Assembly (NCBI GenBank): GCA_008933995.1
Contig: WARS01000069.1
Span: 1,240,001-1,304,000, forward strand
Reading direction: 5' to 3'
Length of the DNA: 64,000 nt
From: Datnioides undecimradiatus
Taxonomy: Eukaryota > Chordata > Actinopteri > Lobotiformes > Datnioididae
The translations under genes and the position numbers were made by a program. The notes beneath the pieces were generated by a model, which did no database searches, had not been told where the DNA came from, and was given only the letters and a program-made list of their open reading frames with translations. Of the stretch, positions 39,540-52,500 are shown in pieces (the first letter of the stretch is position 1; each line of letters begins with the position of its first letter).

Positions 39540-39577
39540 GCGGGAAGCGTTGTGTAATGTTACACAACGCTTCCCGC
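39540..39577. repeat. Near-perfect 38 bp palindrome
   Basis: GCGGGAAGCGTTGTGTAA (39540-39557), a 2-nt TG spacer, then its exact reverse complement (39560-39577). It lies a few bases after a run of nine G. Both 18-nt arms match without a mismatch. Confidence 0.95.
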
Positions 39578-39699
39578 TTCATTTGAGATTCGTGAAAGCG
39601 TGAATTCAGCCTGCTTTGATTTAAAAATGGTAGTTTTGCAAATGAATTTCAACGCTCAGCCTTCAGCTTTCAGCCATTTCTCATGGTTTTCTCAGTTTA

Positions 39700-39945
39700 A
39701 CGTCGAGGTTTGTTATAGTTTAAGGGGCAGTCTACATGTAGAGCTTGTTTGTCCATTCTGGGCTACTGTAGAACCATGTTAGTGCAGCATGGTGGGCTGT
39801 GAAAGCAGATATAAAAACTCATTTTAAACCAACAAAAACACAATAATTCACAGTTTCAGGTGATTATACACTAACAAAACATAAATACTAACAATATTTA
39901 ATTTCGGCCTATTGATCCACCTCAAATCCTGCACACTGCACAACT
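39700..39945 (+). repeat. Diverged teleost repeat, related to 60570-60775
   Basis: Contains TTCTGGGCTACTGTAGAACC, AGATATAAAAACTCATTTTA, a CAGGTGATTATACACTAA block, and CTATTGATCCACCTCAAATC followed by CTGCACACTG. I recognise these blocks in this order as a common fish repeat with a similar copy near 60.6 kb. Boundaries are approximate. Confidence 0.55.
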
Positions 39946-41524
39946 GCAACATTCACCAGACCCCACTGACAAAAACAGGGATTTTAGCTTGCAGAACACA
40001 GGAGCTGCTGGTCTCCTGCTGCTTTTATCTGCTTGTTTATTTGTGCTATTGTGAGACTTTGGTGAATGCAAATGAAACTTTTAAAACACCGAACTCTCCC
40101 AATGATACAAACAGACTAACAGACAAAGGCAGCAGTAGATCAGCGACTCCTGTGTTGTGCAAGCTTAAAATAGCTTTTTTTGTCAATGGAGTCTGGTGCA
40201 TTTGAAGAGAGCAGCGCTGATGCAGTCTACTAGATTAATAAAGCACAGACTCCTACACTGAATAGATGCTACTATGCTTCTGTTACTTATTAATTTTAAT
40301 AACAGGCTTATTAATCAATCATTGCAAGAACAACAACAGCACATGAAGGTTTAATCAACATCACGGCAGCGACTGAGGGGACGAACGAGGAGCAACGTTG
40401 TGCAGCTTCAGTCTGAGGCGTCTTTTCTGGAGCGAGACTCAGAGAGGAGGGTAAACAACGAAAAAGTCGATAAACTGTGGAGTTCAGCTGCGGCAGGATC
40501 AGGATCTGAGCGCGGTGTCTGAAAACTGCCGGAGTCATCACATGAGAGAAAGTTAGAATGAAAGGAAGGAAGGAGGGAAGGAAGTGAAGGAAGGAGGATA
40601 CGGCTGAAGAAGCCCTGATAAAGGAAAAGAGTCGACTGAGCGAGGCCTCATCGTCCCCCGAGGTCCAGTGACGCTGCAGCTTTTACTGTTAAAGTGCATG
40701 AAACTGAAACACAGAGCGTTACCATGACTACAGCTAAGACACCATGTGTACTCTGGTCACTAACGCCATTAAACCTACGTCTTTCTAATGGTGAGCGATC
40801 GTTTTGACCATTTTACCCAGACGTGGCCTCTGAGATGCATCTTTAATTAAATATTCGGGCCAATGAGCTGAACAGCTGAGGCAGCGAGTGTCCTGATGAG
40901 AGATGCATCATGGGAAATGTAGGATCTGTAGGTTTTGGAGTTTTATTGGCCTCTGCAGCTGCAAGTCTGCCCTGCTTTTAAAAACTCCTGCAGCTTCATC
41001 GAAGTGCAAACGCTCCTGTGAAGACATTCGTGAGTTTGTATTGAATTTGCCTCCAGTGACGAATGAATCAGTGTTTTGGTGACAGATGTGAGGGATAAGA
41101 AAAGATCCTGCACAGGAATCAAAGCTTGCTCATCGCAGGAAGGGCAGCTTCATTATGTAACTGGCTTCATCCAGAAACAAGAGCTTTACACAACACATCA
41201 AATTAAACTGTCCAAGAAGAGGTTTCAGACAGACGTCAGCCGACTGATCATATCCAACGCTGACTTGGTTGAACTACACCAAATGAAGCGCGGTGGGGTG
41301 CTGCTCGGTGTCCACTCACACACTCAGTGGATCAGCACAAAGAAAACAGAATAAATAAAATTCTTGTTTGTAGAGACATTGATGTTTGACCACGAGCGTG
41401 TTTCCTGCATCGCAAACAGGGAAAACTGCACAGATCAATCATTCAGGCTCCAATGGACACAAAAGATGAAATGGAATAAACAGGAAGTTCATAAAGACGC
41501 TAAGAGCTAAAGCTAAATAAGCTA

Positions 41525-41590
41525 AACGTGGATACAGAACATGGAGAACGTGGATACAGAACATGGAGAACGTGGATACAGAACATGGAG
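41525..41590 (+). repeat. 22 bp tandem repeat, three perfect copies
   Basis: Three identical 22-bp units (AACGTGGATACAGA followed by ACATGGAG) fill exactly 66 bp. The perfect identity suggests a recent expansion. Confidence 0.95.
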
Positions 41591-43429
41591 AACACGGTGA
41601 ACGTGGATGTGTTTAATGGATTTATCTTCAATGAGCCTTTCAGACCCGTTTAGTGAGATCAGAGCGTCTTCGTTCACGGTGCTGCAGCTGCTCAGATCCT
41701 CTGGAGGGGTAGCGGTGGATGGAGCAGGGCGGACAGGGGGGCGGTGAAATGTAGCGTGGATCGCTCGTCTCCACCTTCAGTGCAGAGAGCGAGCGGAGGC
41801 GGGGGGGAGACCTCACGGACCGCCACAGAGCTGAATTATAGATGAGGCTCGAGGAACCGAGGCTTTTCCCGTCCTCCGACCTCCACCACACACACAAAAT
41901 CACACCCACCCCGAACAGTGATCCTCACGCACAAACTCTGCGAGGCGGCGCTCGTTCACGCCGTCCCAGCTGCACTTCCCAATATCCACGTACACCTCAA
42001 CACACACACACACAGATTCTCTGAGCCTCTCACCATGTCTGCATTATTGAAAACCCACTTAGTGCGCCGGCTTTCTCCTGACATCCCACTCACCGGGCCA
42101 GTGACCCGTGAACCCGGAGACGAGGAGCTGAAATCTGCTGCACAAACAGAAGAAGCAGCTGTGATGATCGAGACAAAACAGAAAACCGTTGTTCAGATCT
42201 CCTCGTCGTGCTCTGAGACCTTTTTGACTCTGATTCTGAAGAAAGACGACGCCGAATCAGGTCGAGCAGTGAAAACCAACCTGAAATATGAGCCGATACT
42301 AAGAGAGAAAGCTAAAAAGCCACAAATCCAACATGAGCCTGAAACACACTGCAGCTCGGACGCTACGGGTCAAACCAGGAAGTGATAGAAACTTTCTGTT
42401 TAGCAGCTGAAAAGCTTTTATTGCTGTAATTTGAACCTTTCATCCAGTGAAATCAGACAGATAATAATGAAAACACACAAAGATTAGTCAGGTTTGATGG
42501 TTGTGGTGGAACAAATCAGGCGTCAGGTGGCGCAAACGGCCAGAAGGATCCAGGAAAACTCAGATGAAGACACGTTAACAGTTGTTTTCCGTTAGCATGT
42601 AGCATGAACAGCTATCATGGGTCTGATGGAGACTTTACTGGTTTGACACCGTCTTGTCTTATCGATGTCTGAAGCTCCTGAAGCTTTCGTTCAGTCGTCT
42701 GTCTGTGTATGAACTGAAGTACATTCTGCCATCTGCCATTTGGTCGCCGTGTTGTTACCTTGGTAGCACAGCTCAGCCGGTCCTGCTACAGCTAACATTA
42801 GCTTAGCTTGAGGGGTGAAAGAACAAGACAGCAGCAGCGTTTTCTTCCCTAAAACCAGGGCTTTTACGTGATTTTAGCCCCATGTTTGAGCTGCACAAGC
42901 TGGATCAAGCGTCGTTCGCAGCGCTGTCTGCAAGCAGCAGCGAGGACCAATCACGGCTCTCAGATCAGATGCTCCAGAGCACGAGTGGAAACTTCAGCTC
43001 AGCTTCTTGAAACACTCTGCAAAGTGTGTCGGTCAGAGGGTTTCTTGTTGCAGGAATTAGCCCGACCCTGCCCCGTGGCTTGAAATGAGCTCACGTCAAA
43101 CAAACAAAAGGTGTCCTGGGAAAGTTTGTGGCTCATTTTAAACTCGTCTTGTTACAATTACGAGGTTGTTTCTCTTGTTTCGGGGCCAAACTTCAGAGCG
43201 ATTGTTTGGTTGGAGGTTGGACTCAATAACAGCGACGCCCAAAGGTGCTTTTGTTCTGTTTTGAAACCACCACCACCGCCGCCGCTGCCACCACCCACCC
43301 CTGGGTGCTTGTTAGGTGAGGTCAGCAGACTGGTCAGAGACTGTGGGTGGTGCTGGAGAGGCCGCTTTGTAGTCGAGATGAGACGAGGCTGCTGCCGCGT
43401 GGAGCAATGTTTGTGAGGAGAAGAACAGG

Positions 43430-43430
<1 letters not shown>

Positions 43431-43474
<44 letters not shown>

Positions 43475-43762
43475 AGCGCAGCTTTACAGCCTGGACTTCT
43501 TATAAAACAAAGGCCTTTAAGCGGCAGCGCGTCGTTTGTCATTCCACCTATGAAACCGTTTAGCTGACACAGCAAAATCTGTAAAGCCATAAACCACCAA
43601 GTGAGATTGTGTGTGCGCGTGTGTGTGTGTGTGTGTGTGTGTAAACGCTTGTATATCAGCACATACTGTGGTTGTGCACTTTGCAGTAGTCGGGGTCCAG
43701 GGCTGAATATTGAATCCAGGCTCCTTCCTGCTGACACAGTTCAGTTTGTGTAACAGTGCTTG

Positions 43763-43798
<36 letters not shown>
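43431..43798 (+). repeat. (CA)n and (GT)n microsatellites
   Basis: CA array at 43431-43472, GT arrays at 43606-43642 and 43765-43798. Confidence 0.94.
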
Positions 43799-43800
<2 letters not shown>

Positions 43801-44237
43801 AGTTGTGTAGGTTTAGTCATATTTGGCCAGACTTTATTCTGCTACAAGCTTCCTGAGAATCACAGTTGCTTTCCAGAGAATGAGGTTTACATCCGATGTT
43901 TGGCTCAGAGCGAGCTCAGTCTGTCAGACGGAGACACAGAAATGTGTCGGAGATGCAAATGAGATGAGATTAAATGTTTGGATTTGTTCTGCCGATCCCC
44001 ATTCTCAAGATGTTCATATATCCTTCATCACAAAATCAAAAACAGACACGCACGGAAGCTGAAACTCCACCTAACGATGCGATCCGCTCGGCCCTGCGGT
44101 CCAATTATTCCTCTGTTGCCATGGGAACAGACACTCTCCCCCCTCTGACCTCCACCACCCTCCTTTGTCTGCGAGTCCCAAATTCAAGGACCAAACAAAG
44201 TTCATTGGGAAATTAGTTCAACAGGTCACCAGTGGCA

Positions 44238-44240
<3 letters not shown>

Positions 44241-44284
<44 letters not shown>

Positions 44285-44551
44285 CTCTCTGGTTGTTTAT
44301 CGCCCGATCGGCCCCTCAGTGTCTCCAAACCAAATGTTTTGGCTGCTTTCGGGCTGAGCTCCCCCAGCTCCCCCCCAGCTCCCCCCAGCTCCCCCCAGCT
44401 CCCCGGCTCCCTGGGGGCTGTTGGAGTTTGGGGCTGGGAGGGGAGCGACGTGTAAACCGATAAGATAAACACACAGTGTTGTTATCTCTGCGCCTCCTCC
44501 TCCTCCTCCTCCTCCTCACATCAGACCAGCTCGCTGTCGTATAAACCCAAG

Positions 44552-44598
<47 letters not shown>
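44241..44598 (+). repeat. Microsatellite cluster: (CA)n, (AGCTCCCCC)n, (CCT)n, (CA)n
   Basis: CA at 44241-44281; four tandem AGCTCCCCC-like units at about 44357-44404; CCT triplets at about 44493-44517; CA at 44553-44598. Four different simple repeats occur within 360 bp. Confidence 0.93.
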
Positions 44599-44602
<4 letters not shown>

Positions 44603-47600
44603 GCCTACTTTCCTGATGCTTCCTTCTTCTGTCAAATTTAATTCTCTCCAGACCTGAACACAGGCACAGTTTTGATTGGCTGGCTTGTCGCCATGGAGAC
44701 AGGTGCCGCGCCCAGGCCATTTTTAAAGACGCGAGTTCATCTTGAAATGTTTTTACAGCAGAGAGAGTTTAAGGTGTTTTACCTGCCAACATGTGATGCA
44801 GGTGTGTGTGCGTGTGTGTGTTAAAGTAAATAATAAGTAAAACCTTAAAGCAATAACAATAAAAACAATAATCCTTCTTTTAAAAAGCTTTTGCTGTATT
44901 TTTGTGTGTCTGTGGCCTAAAATCCCCAGACTCCATTTAAAAAAGACAGAATTTTATAAGTTTTTGAAGTTTGAGGAAACTTTATTAACAATTAAATGTT
45001 TAAATGTCTTATCGTGCAACTTCCTTAATTTAAAAAGTAAAACACAGCTGCATGCTCGGAGCCACAGGTGTGTGTCACCCAGGCTGATAAGATGCTGAAC
45101 TGAGATGGTGCCTTTGTTGAGCACCTATGCATCAGCGCAAACACGCCGCAGCCTTTGATCATCCTGCAGCCGAACAACACGCTCTCCTCCAAGCTGCGCT
45201 ACCTGTTTGCATGGTCACTGCTGTCTGCCCTTTTAAAACTCCTCCCCTGTGTATCATCTGACAGGCGGCCGGGACGAGGAGGTTGCAGCAATAGACTGGT
45301 GACATGAGCACAGTGGGATAATATCTGCAGTCATGTCTTGGCTCAGAGGCACCTGGGCATCCCTGAACCTGCAGAAAAGCCCCACGCGCTGCCTGCGGGT
45401 GCTCTGTTTGTAAGTGCATTTGACTTAGTCTGGTGGCGGGTTCGATGGGTCTGGGAACTCTCCGCTCCTTTCTGTCTTTTTAGTCAGCGCTGTCTTTCTG
45501 CAGGTTCATTTAAAGGAAGTTTTAACCTTTTACAACTTACTGATTTCATTAGTTCCTGATTGACGTGCAGCTCCTGGACCATTTCCCAACACTGGTCTGA
45601 TTCAGCCTCCCATGTTCACTCAGGGACCGTGTGTGTCGAGCTGACGCTGTTCTGTGTTGACACTTGACCCTGAGTAATAACTCACCCTGTGTTTGAAGTT
45701 ACGGTGTCTGAAACGTTCAGAGACAGCGGCGTTATCTTCATCCACTGGATGGAAGTAACTTTCCTCCTTCCTGTTATCGAGATAATCTCAGCTCACCATC
45801 TCACGCCTTCATATTTGGCATAGATCTCATACTTTGTAAGGAACAAGTCCTTTATTATAACTTCTACCATGTGTGACCCTCTTTCATTTGCATAATAATA
45901 AAAACGTGTATGTGGCATGAAAACACACCGCGCTCACTTCCTGCTGACGCTTCTGCTGCAGCTTCACACTTTGCACAGAAGTGCGCAGTGTCTGGGCGAA
46001 GAGTGCAGACTGTTCAGTTGTGATATTTTCTGACTGCATCGGTTTGAAATAGTGCAGATTTGCAGCGTTTGCAGCATAAAGTCAGTATTACCTGACAGTT
46101 TTGTTTGGCTGCAGTATAAACAGATTATGCCAGACTGAAAACCAGCTTCCTGTTCTGAAACCTGTTTATTCAGCTTTGAGTCCTGTGTTCTGGCTCCAGG
46201 GTTGAGCCTCCAGGAGTTTGAAGCCACTGACCTAATTCTGCCCCTGCAGCAGGAACCTGCAGGTCGTGTTTGTAGATTCTGTTCTGAAAACAAAATCTTT
46301 GTTTGCGCTCTGATCAGCGACTCTTTATCAAGTCATGTGATGCAGCACGCGTGACTGAGCTTCTCCGACTCTTCGTCACTGAGTGTTTCACCCCCACCCC
46401 TCTCCCCACTGATGGCGAGCGATACGAGAGATGAGAGCAGCGACTGTGAGGGGGATTAAAGGTGACAGATAAGTGAGGGGAGTCGAAGAAGGTGCAGAGA
46501 GGACGTGGCAGTGGAGGATGAGGTGGTGCAGCCTCCAACTCGTCTCCTTGTTTCCTTTCCTTATTCGCTAAGTGCTCATATCAAGGATTCACGTGCACAT
46601 CATTTATACATTAAAGAAGCAGAAGCAGCGTCTCTGGAGAAGCTGCACAAGCTTTGGTGGGTAAAGTGTCGCTACAGAGAATCCATCATCACCCATCAGA
46701 ATGTGTTTCTGGATGCAGATCTAGACGTTTCTCTACAACCTGTATTTATTAAACAAATCTGCACAGTTGTGCGTCGGTGGTGGAGGTGTGCCGCCTCTCT
46801 GCACGGTGTTTTAAAGCAGGCGCGTCGGTGAAACTGTCTTTTTACACGTTTTCATGGAGCAAAGGTTCCTGCAGCGAGAGGTGCAGGTTCACCTTCTCAC
46901 AGACTGAGTCGCTGTCAGTGTTGTCAACTTGAGGGAAACGAACATCAAGTGCAGGTGTGTGGTGATTTTAGACTCAGCATGACCGAATTAAAAAGACTTC
47001 AAACCTGGACTCACTGTTTGAACTGCAGACCAGCAGAAGGACAAACGTTTCAGACTCAATCTTGCATCCAAGACCTGAGACTAAAGATAAACTCAGCCCA
47101 ACTTTTCCGGTACTTTCCTGTGTTCCCCTGTGTTTCTGAAGGAAGCCAGAGAACCTTTAGGTTCCATGATGTGAAGGATAAACATGGCGACTCTGGAGGA
47201 GGGTGCTGCTTTGGTAATGATCAGCTGCTCCATCGTGCCAGCCAGCGATCCTGCACACATTAAACCAGTTGTACCTTCGGTCTCACTCGTGACTCGCAGA
47301 TCTCTGGCTTCGTCCGACCTCTGGTGACGCAGACGAGGCTGCAGACTGACGTGATCAGATCTTTAATGCTCTTGAGTTTTGAGCTGTTTTTGAGCCGATG
47401 GTTCAGTTGCACAACGTTCAGCCGAATGTGAAACGTTTCCCTCCCCCCTCCTCGCCTCATGGCTCTGCCCTGACATTTCAGCCTCTGCTCACGCCTCATT
47501 CATTCCTCCGCTGGACCACAACCCTCCATACCATTCCTCTCTGCCCCCCAATCCCACCTCCTCCTCTTCAGCTTGCCCTCATTCCTCTGGGACCCCTCTG

Positions 47601-49173
47601 GGTGGGTGGTGGTGCTGCACGAGCTACTTGCTTCTTCATTTCCTCTTCACATCATAGGCTTAATGTGTTCAGATGTCCAACAGGTTTGGAAGATGGATTA
47701 CTGTGCAATCATAAATCTTGCTGTGCAAGCGTTCGGTCTCCTGGTTCCTGACTGTGCAGCCTGCGCAGGGCTGGAGAGGAAATCCTGTTCAAGAGCCAAG
47801 ACAGATGCTTTGAGTCACTTTAGGCTCGGTTTTATTGCAACAGAGGAAATAGAGGTCGACTGCATCAGAAAGGTCATGTCCACACCGTGATGTCAATGGT
47901 CCACTGTTTGAAAGTCTGCTGGGGACAACAGTTGTTGAACTGTTCCAGTGCTGATCAGCTGTGAGCAGGAACCAGCTGCACCCCCCCGTCAGTGTGTGTG
48001 TGTGTGTCTCTGACAGACTCAGGTTGTTGTTGTCCACATGATGAAACCTGCTCCTCTGTGTCCTGCTGCAGCTCAGCGCAGTAGCTTTAGCTAATAGCAT
48101 TAGCTGCAGCCTGTCTGCAGCAGCTCTCTCCAGTCTGGAGCAGCATGTTTCTTCAGGAAGTTGTGCTTTGGTTCAGGGTTTCTTCTCTTCTCTGGCTGCC
48201 AGTAGTCATCCCGGTTACACTGCTCCCTGCAGAGCCGATGGGCAGCAGCGACAGCGTGTGGACGGGAGCGTTAGCGTCCGTTTGGAGCGACAGCTAGCCG
48301 CGACTTCAGCGCGTCCTGACCCGACAGAGGCGGCCTGTGAGAGCTGAGCTGTGTGTTGTGTGACGTGTTGCTGCCACAGGTCAGAGATGTGCAGCTATGA
48401 ACCGTTTGGTTTCTGATCTTTTAGAGACGCTGAGCTACGGTTTCTGTCCTCCACAGCAACAAACTCTGCACAGCTCCTCTCTCCAACGCTCACTCACGTC
48501 TCCACAGACGTCTTCCTGCAGCAGCAGCTCTCACAGCTGTCGGCAGGTTTCAAAGATACACACAGGCTCTGGTTCATCACGTCGACGCGCAGTCAGAACC
48601 ACAGTCTGAGTCAGGAGAACAGAATCACCCTTTGATAGGCATTTTTCATCTGTGAAAGTCAGCACGAATAAAGCTGCAGCCACAGTGTCGACCGTGTCCT
48701 CCTTAATAAAAAGCTACAGGATGAAAATTAAATCAAATTAATGAATCAACATGATCATCAGTATAAATTATGCACAGCTCACTGGACAGAGACCGGCCTT
48801 TGATTTCACAGTGTGGCTGATTGAGCTTTATATTGACTCTGTATCGGAAGTTTGACTGAAGGCGAAGAGGGTGAAAGTGGGAAGCTGTGGCTGTGAAAGC
48901 AAAACAGAGAAAAGATCGGTGGAGCTGGAGGGAGCCGAGATCTGAGCAGCGCTCATGAGAACACCCGAGCGCTGCTCTTACAAAGACAGGAAGTGATGAT
49001 TGAATTTGTCTGTTTTAACCCCCCGAGGCCTGTCCCTGTTATGTTCATCGCGGTTTTGTCCTCAGAAATGCAGCGGATGAGGAATAAAGTGATTATTCCA
49101 TAAAGAAAAACAGGGGAAATTGTGTCCTGATGTTATTGGTTGGACTCATGTTTCTTCATTTCCTCCCTCCAGG

Positions 49174-49596
49174 ATGAAAATGCGGCGGCACAGGGTGTTC
49201 TTGCTGTGCACGGTGGGCCTGTGCGTCATCTCCTTCCTCCACTACTACAAGGCCCTCCACTACGTCTCGCTGCTGCGGGAGCTCTCCGCCCCCTACCCCA
49301 ACATCAAGTCCTTCATCATGGTCACGGGCTTCTTCTGGAGGGAGAAGGGCATCGCCACCACCCCGCTGAGCCCCGCCTCCCCTGAAGAGGCCCCTCCCAT
49401 ACCTGTTCACCGCCAGCCGGACAGCAAAGCTAGAGCCGTGGGGGCTGCTGTTGGAGGTGGAGGAGGTGGAGGAGGGGTGGGGGGGATCGTGGTTGGAGGT
49501 GCAGGAGTAATTGGTAACGCAGTGCTGGAGGAGCCGGCGCCTCCTCACCCTTGGGAGAAACCAGAGGAGAACCGGCGGGGAGACGCTCCGAATGAG
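49174..49596 (+). CDS. mgat3: mgat3 coding exon 1 (start codon, anchor, stem)
   Basis: Encodes residues 1-141. A pyrimidine-rich tract ends in AG at 49171-49172, leaving a single base before the ATG at 49174, so the start lies at the very 5' edge of a spliced exon. The exon ends at GAG|GTGAGA (donor GT at 49597-49598), phase 0. It carries the short basic cytoplasmic tail, the transmembrane anchor and a Pro/Gly-rich stem. Residues 94-101 are eight consecutive glycines, encoded by GGA/GGT/GGG codons in a G-rich patch at about 49453-49476, within a Gly-rich stretch 90-114. This stretch has no counterpart I know of in mammalian MGAT3. Reading on past the donor would reach a stop at 49636-49638, so retention of the intron would give a stem-only product. 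Confidence 0.93.
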
Positions 49597-52500
49597 GTGA
49601 GATTACACACAGTGTCGGCCATCTTTAGTTCAGACTGAAGGACCTGCCTCTGAAGTCATGTGTCAGATAAACATGATGATGCAACACCAATAATTTGCTC
49701 ACAGGACATTTTGCTTAGAGAATATAAAACTAACAGATGGAAAATTGTTTTTGTTCTTAAAACTGATGATAATATTACGATAAGGTGACGTTGAAACCTG
49801 CGAACCACCTTCCTGTGACTTCAGACAGGCGATTAAATACCTCCTCAAACACTTCGGCCTTTAGTTGCTCTCATGTTCAGCACACTCCTGTAAACACCAA
49901 TGCAAAACAATAGCAGCATTAAACAGCAAACACACACGCCGATGGTGACGGCCCGCTGAGCCGTCTCCCACCTCCCACCTGCACGGCTGGGCTGCAGCGA
50001 CTGCAGCAGGAAAAACAGACAAAAGCAGCCTGGATGACAAATAAACGACGTCAGCGTGAAGCGATACTGAAGCGGTTTGTGTTGCACACCAATTAAAAAG
50101 CGTTGGCTGCTGTGTGTCCGTCCCCCTGCCCACACCCCCTCAGGTGTCAGGTGCAGTAAAGGTGCAGTAAAGGTGCAGTCTGCTGCCACACTGTCGTCCT
50201 GTTTCATCACTGTGTATTTTTATCGCCGTCTTTGGCAAATCTCCATCTCCACTCAGCAGGTTTCTCAGCAGACAAACAAGGCTGCTTTCTAAACCGTCAA
50301 AGAGTCACATGGTGGGAAAACGTCTCCAGTCAACAAGGAACAACTGTTTCTGATGTAGAAAATGATTTCATAGCAAAGCTGAGATGATGAGCTGATGAAA
50401 GATCTCACCTGCAATGCAACTGTCACTGTTTTAAACAGGTCGGCTCAGAGTTTAGTGGGACACGTTGGATGAGATGTTACTGGTTCTCGCTAAAGCACAA
50501 ACCAATATCAGTTCGTCTTTGGTGGACGTCAGGATCATATCAGAGTCGGTGTAATGTTTCTGATACAAAATGAATGAAGAGTATTGAACTTAAGTTATTA
50601 ATTGAAGAAAGCAGCCGTCTGAAGACCTTTGCAGAGCCACGTCGCTGCACAGTCCACAGAGAAAAGCCCTGTTTCCACCTCTACAACACCAGCCTGGCCC
50701 GTGTCCTCGCCATAAATCCTGCCAAGTCACAAACTTCAGTCGTCAGAATGGCCAAGTCGGGTACAAGCCAGACCAGATAAATGTCTGCTGTCTCCAGGCC
50801 ATCGTCTATTGATCTGCAAAGACAATGAACTGCAGGGGTTTTTCTCATATCATTAGGTTTCAAATCGCTCTCGAGTTGCAAAGAGAACATCTCACAAGTT
50901 TCGCAGCAACTTGTACAAAAGAAAACGGCATCATAACTTTTATTAGTTGAAAACTTTACGTTAGAACCTCTTTCAACTGACCTGTCGGTGCCTCCATGAT
51001 ATTTTTGGGTAAATCGATAACATGGAAGTTGCCCTAATCTCCATTTTCTTTGTCTTTCTTCTCAGGAGAGAGCTGAGAACCGCTTGATGTCGCGAAACCC
51101 CAGCCACCCAGCGCACCCTGCTGGGCCTGACCTTCAGGAGGTGGCAGTGGTGCGAAAGGAGCACCGGGTGGAGAAGAAAACACCAGACCCCTCAGAAATT
51201 ATGGGAGACCTCCACACCCGCACTCACCAGCTTCAAGATGACAAAACCTCGTACTTTGTCCGAACCAAAGCTGGAGCCCTTTGCTTCAAGCAGGGGACGG
51301 AGGTCGCTACCCCAAAGGAGTACTCTGGGAAATCAGGGGGGCCCGTGGCCAATGCAGCTGGGGACGTTGCTCAAGTTGGAGCCGCCGGGCAACGGAAACC
51401 TCTGGAGGTCGAGCAGCAGCAGCAGCCCTCCACAGCTCCAAAAGCCAAGGCCAGGGCCAGGGGCAACGGGAAGCGGCTGGTCAAGTGTGTTTGTCGGCCA
51501 GGCTGGCACGGACCTTACTGTGGGGTTCCCACCATGGTGTACCACTCCAACCTGCCCACCAAGGAGCGGCTGACGCCCAGAGAGACCCCACGGAGGGTCG
51601 TCAACGCCATCAATGTTAACCACGAGTTTGACCTGCTGCACGTGCGCTTTCACGAGCTCGCCCAAGCCGTCGATCTGTTCCTCGTTTGTGAATCCAACTT
51701 TACTGCCTATGGAGAGAAACGGCCTCTGAGGTAGGAACACGGGTTTTGTTGCTGACGGAGATTATACGAACCTGTGTCCTTACGGTCAAGGTGTATTCCA
51801 GCAAGATCTGTAATCCTCAACTGAGCTGCTGTTTGGCCATCAGCTGGCAACTCTTTGTGCAAACGGTGTGCATGCTGAGCAAACACTAAGCTGGATTAGC
51901 AGAGTCTAAGACCAGATGATGGGACAGCCATGAGGGAAGTGTGTTGTATGTATTAATACACTTAACGGCCACGTCACTACAACCTAATGTGATCCAACAC
52001 TGAGTCTGTCTTTACAACCATGATAATGAGTTCCCATCAGCAGAGAGGTGTCACTTAATCTGTTTTTATCCATTTGCAGAGGTGTCGCCCCAAGGGTCAA
52101 AATATTAGGAACACCAAAAACACAATTGTATTAGATCACATTAGATTTTATAAGTGGCCCCACATGAAATGTTATAAAACCCTGCTTATGTCAGCAGTTA
52201 GTTTAGATCTTGAAGGCACTTATTTCTGCCCTAATATTTACAATTTGCTCAGAAAAAGCCCCAGTTCCTGACCACGCTGCGTCGAGTAGTTAGCGTTCGC
52301 AGCTCACCATCGTTGTTTACAGCCAACCGCCACGCTTCTCGAGCATCAGTGTGCTGAATAAAAATTACACTGAAGTTCCTTTTGGCAACAACACGAAATG
52401 CCTCGGGAGCAATTTTACAGCAGATTATGACAAGAGCGACATGACTGACTCTGTGTGCAGCCTTGGAGGGAGAGATTGGTGCGTTCAATCATGGGATGTG

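Larger units (their letters stand above)
9832..49172 (+). other. mgat3: Presumed long first intron of mgat3 (about 39.3 kb)
   Basis: Bounded by the donor at 9832 and the acceptor ending at 49172. I found no second gene in either strand here: open frames are short, lack recognisable domains, or fall in simple repeats. Contents are mostly microsatellites, minisatellites and dispersed repeat copies, listed separately. Stretches without a separate entry (for example 28.6-31.4, 33.0-35.3, 40.3-43.4 and 45.0-49.1 kb) hold nothing I can identify beyond unremarkable intronic DNA. Confidence 0.55.

Noticed and set aside
45430..45460. tRNA B-box-like GGTTCGATGGG
   Set aside because: No matching A-box at the right distance and no cloverleaf arms could be drawn.
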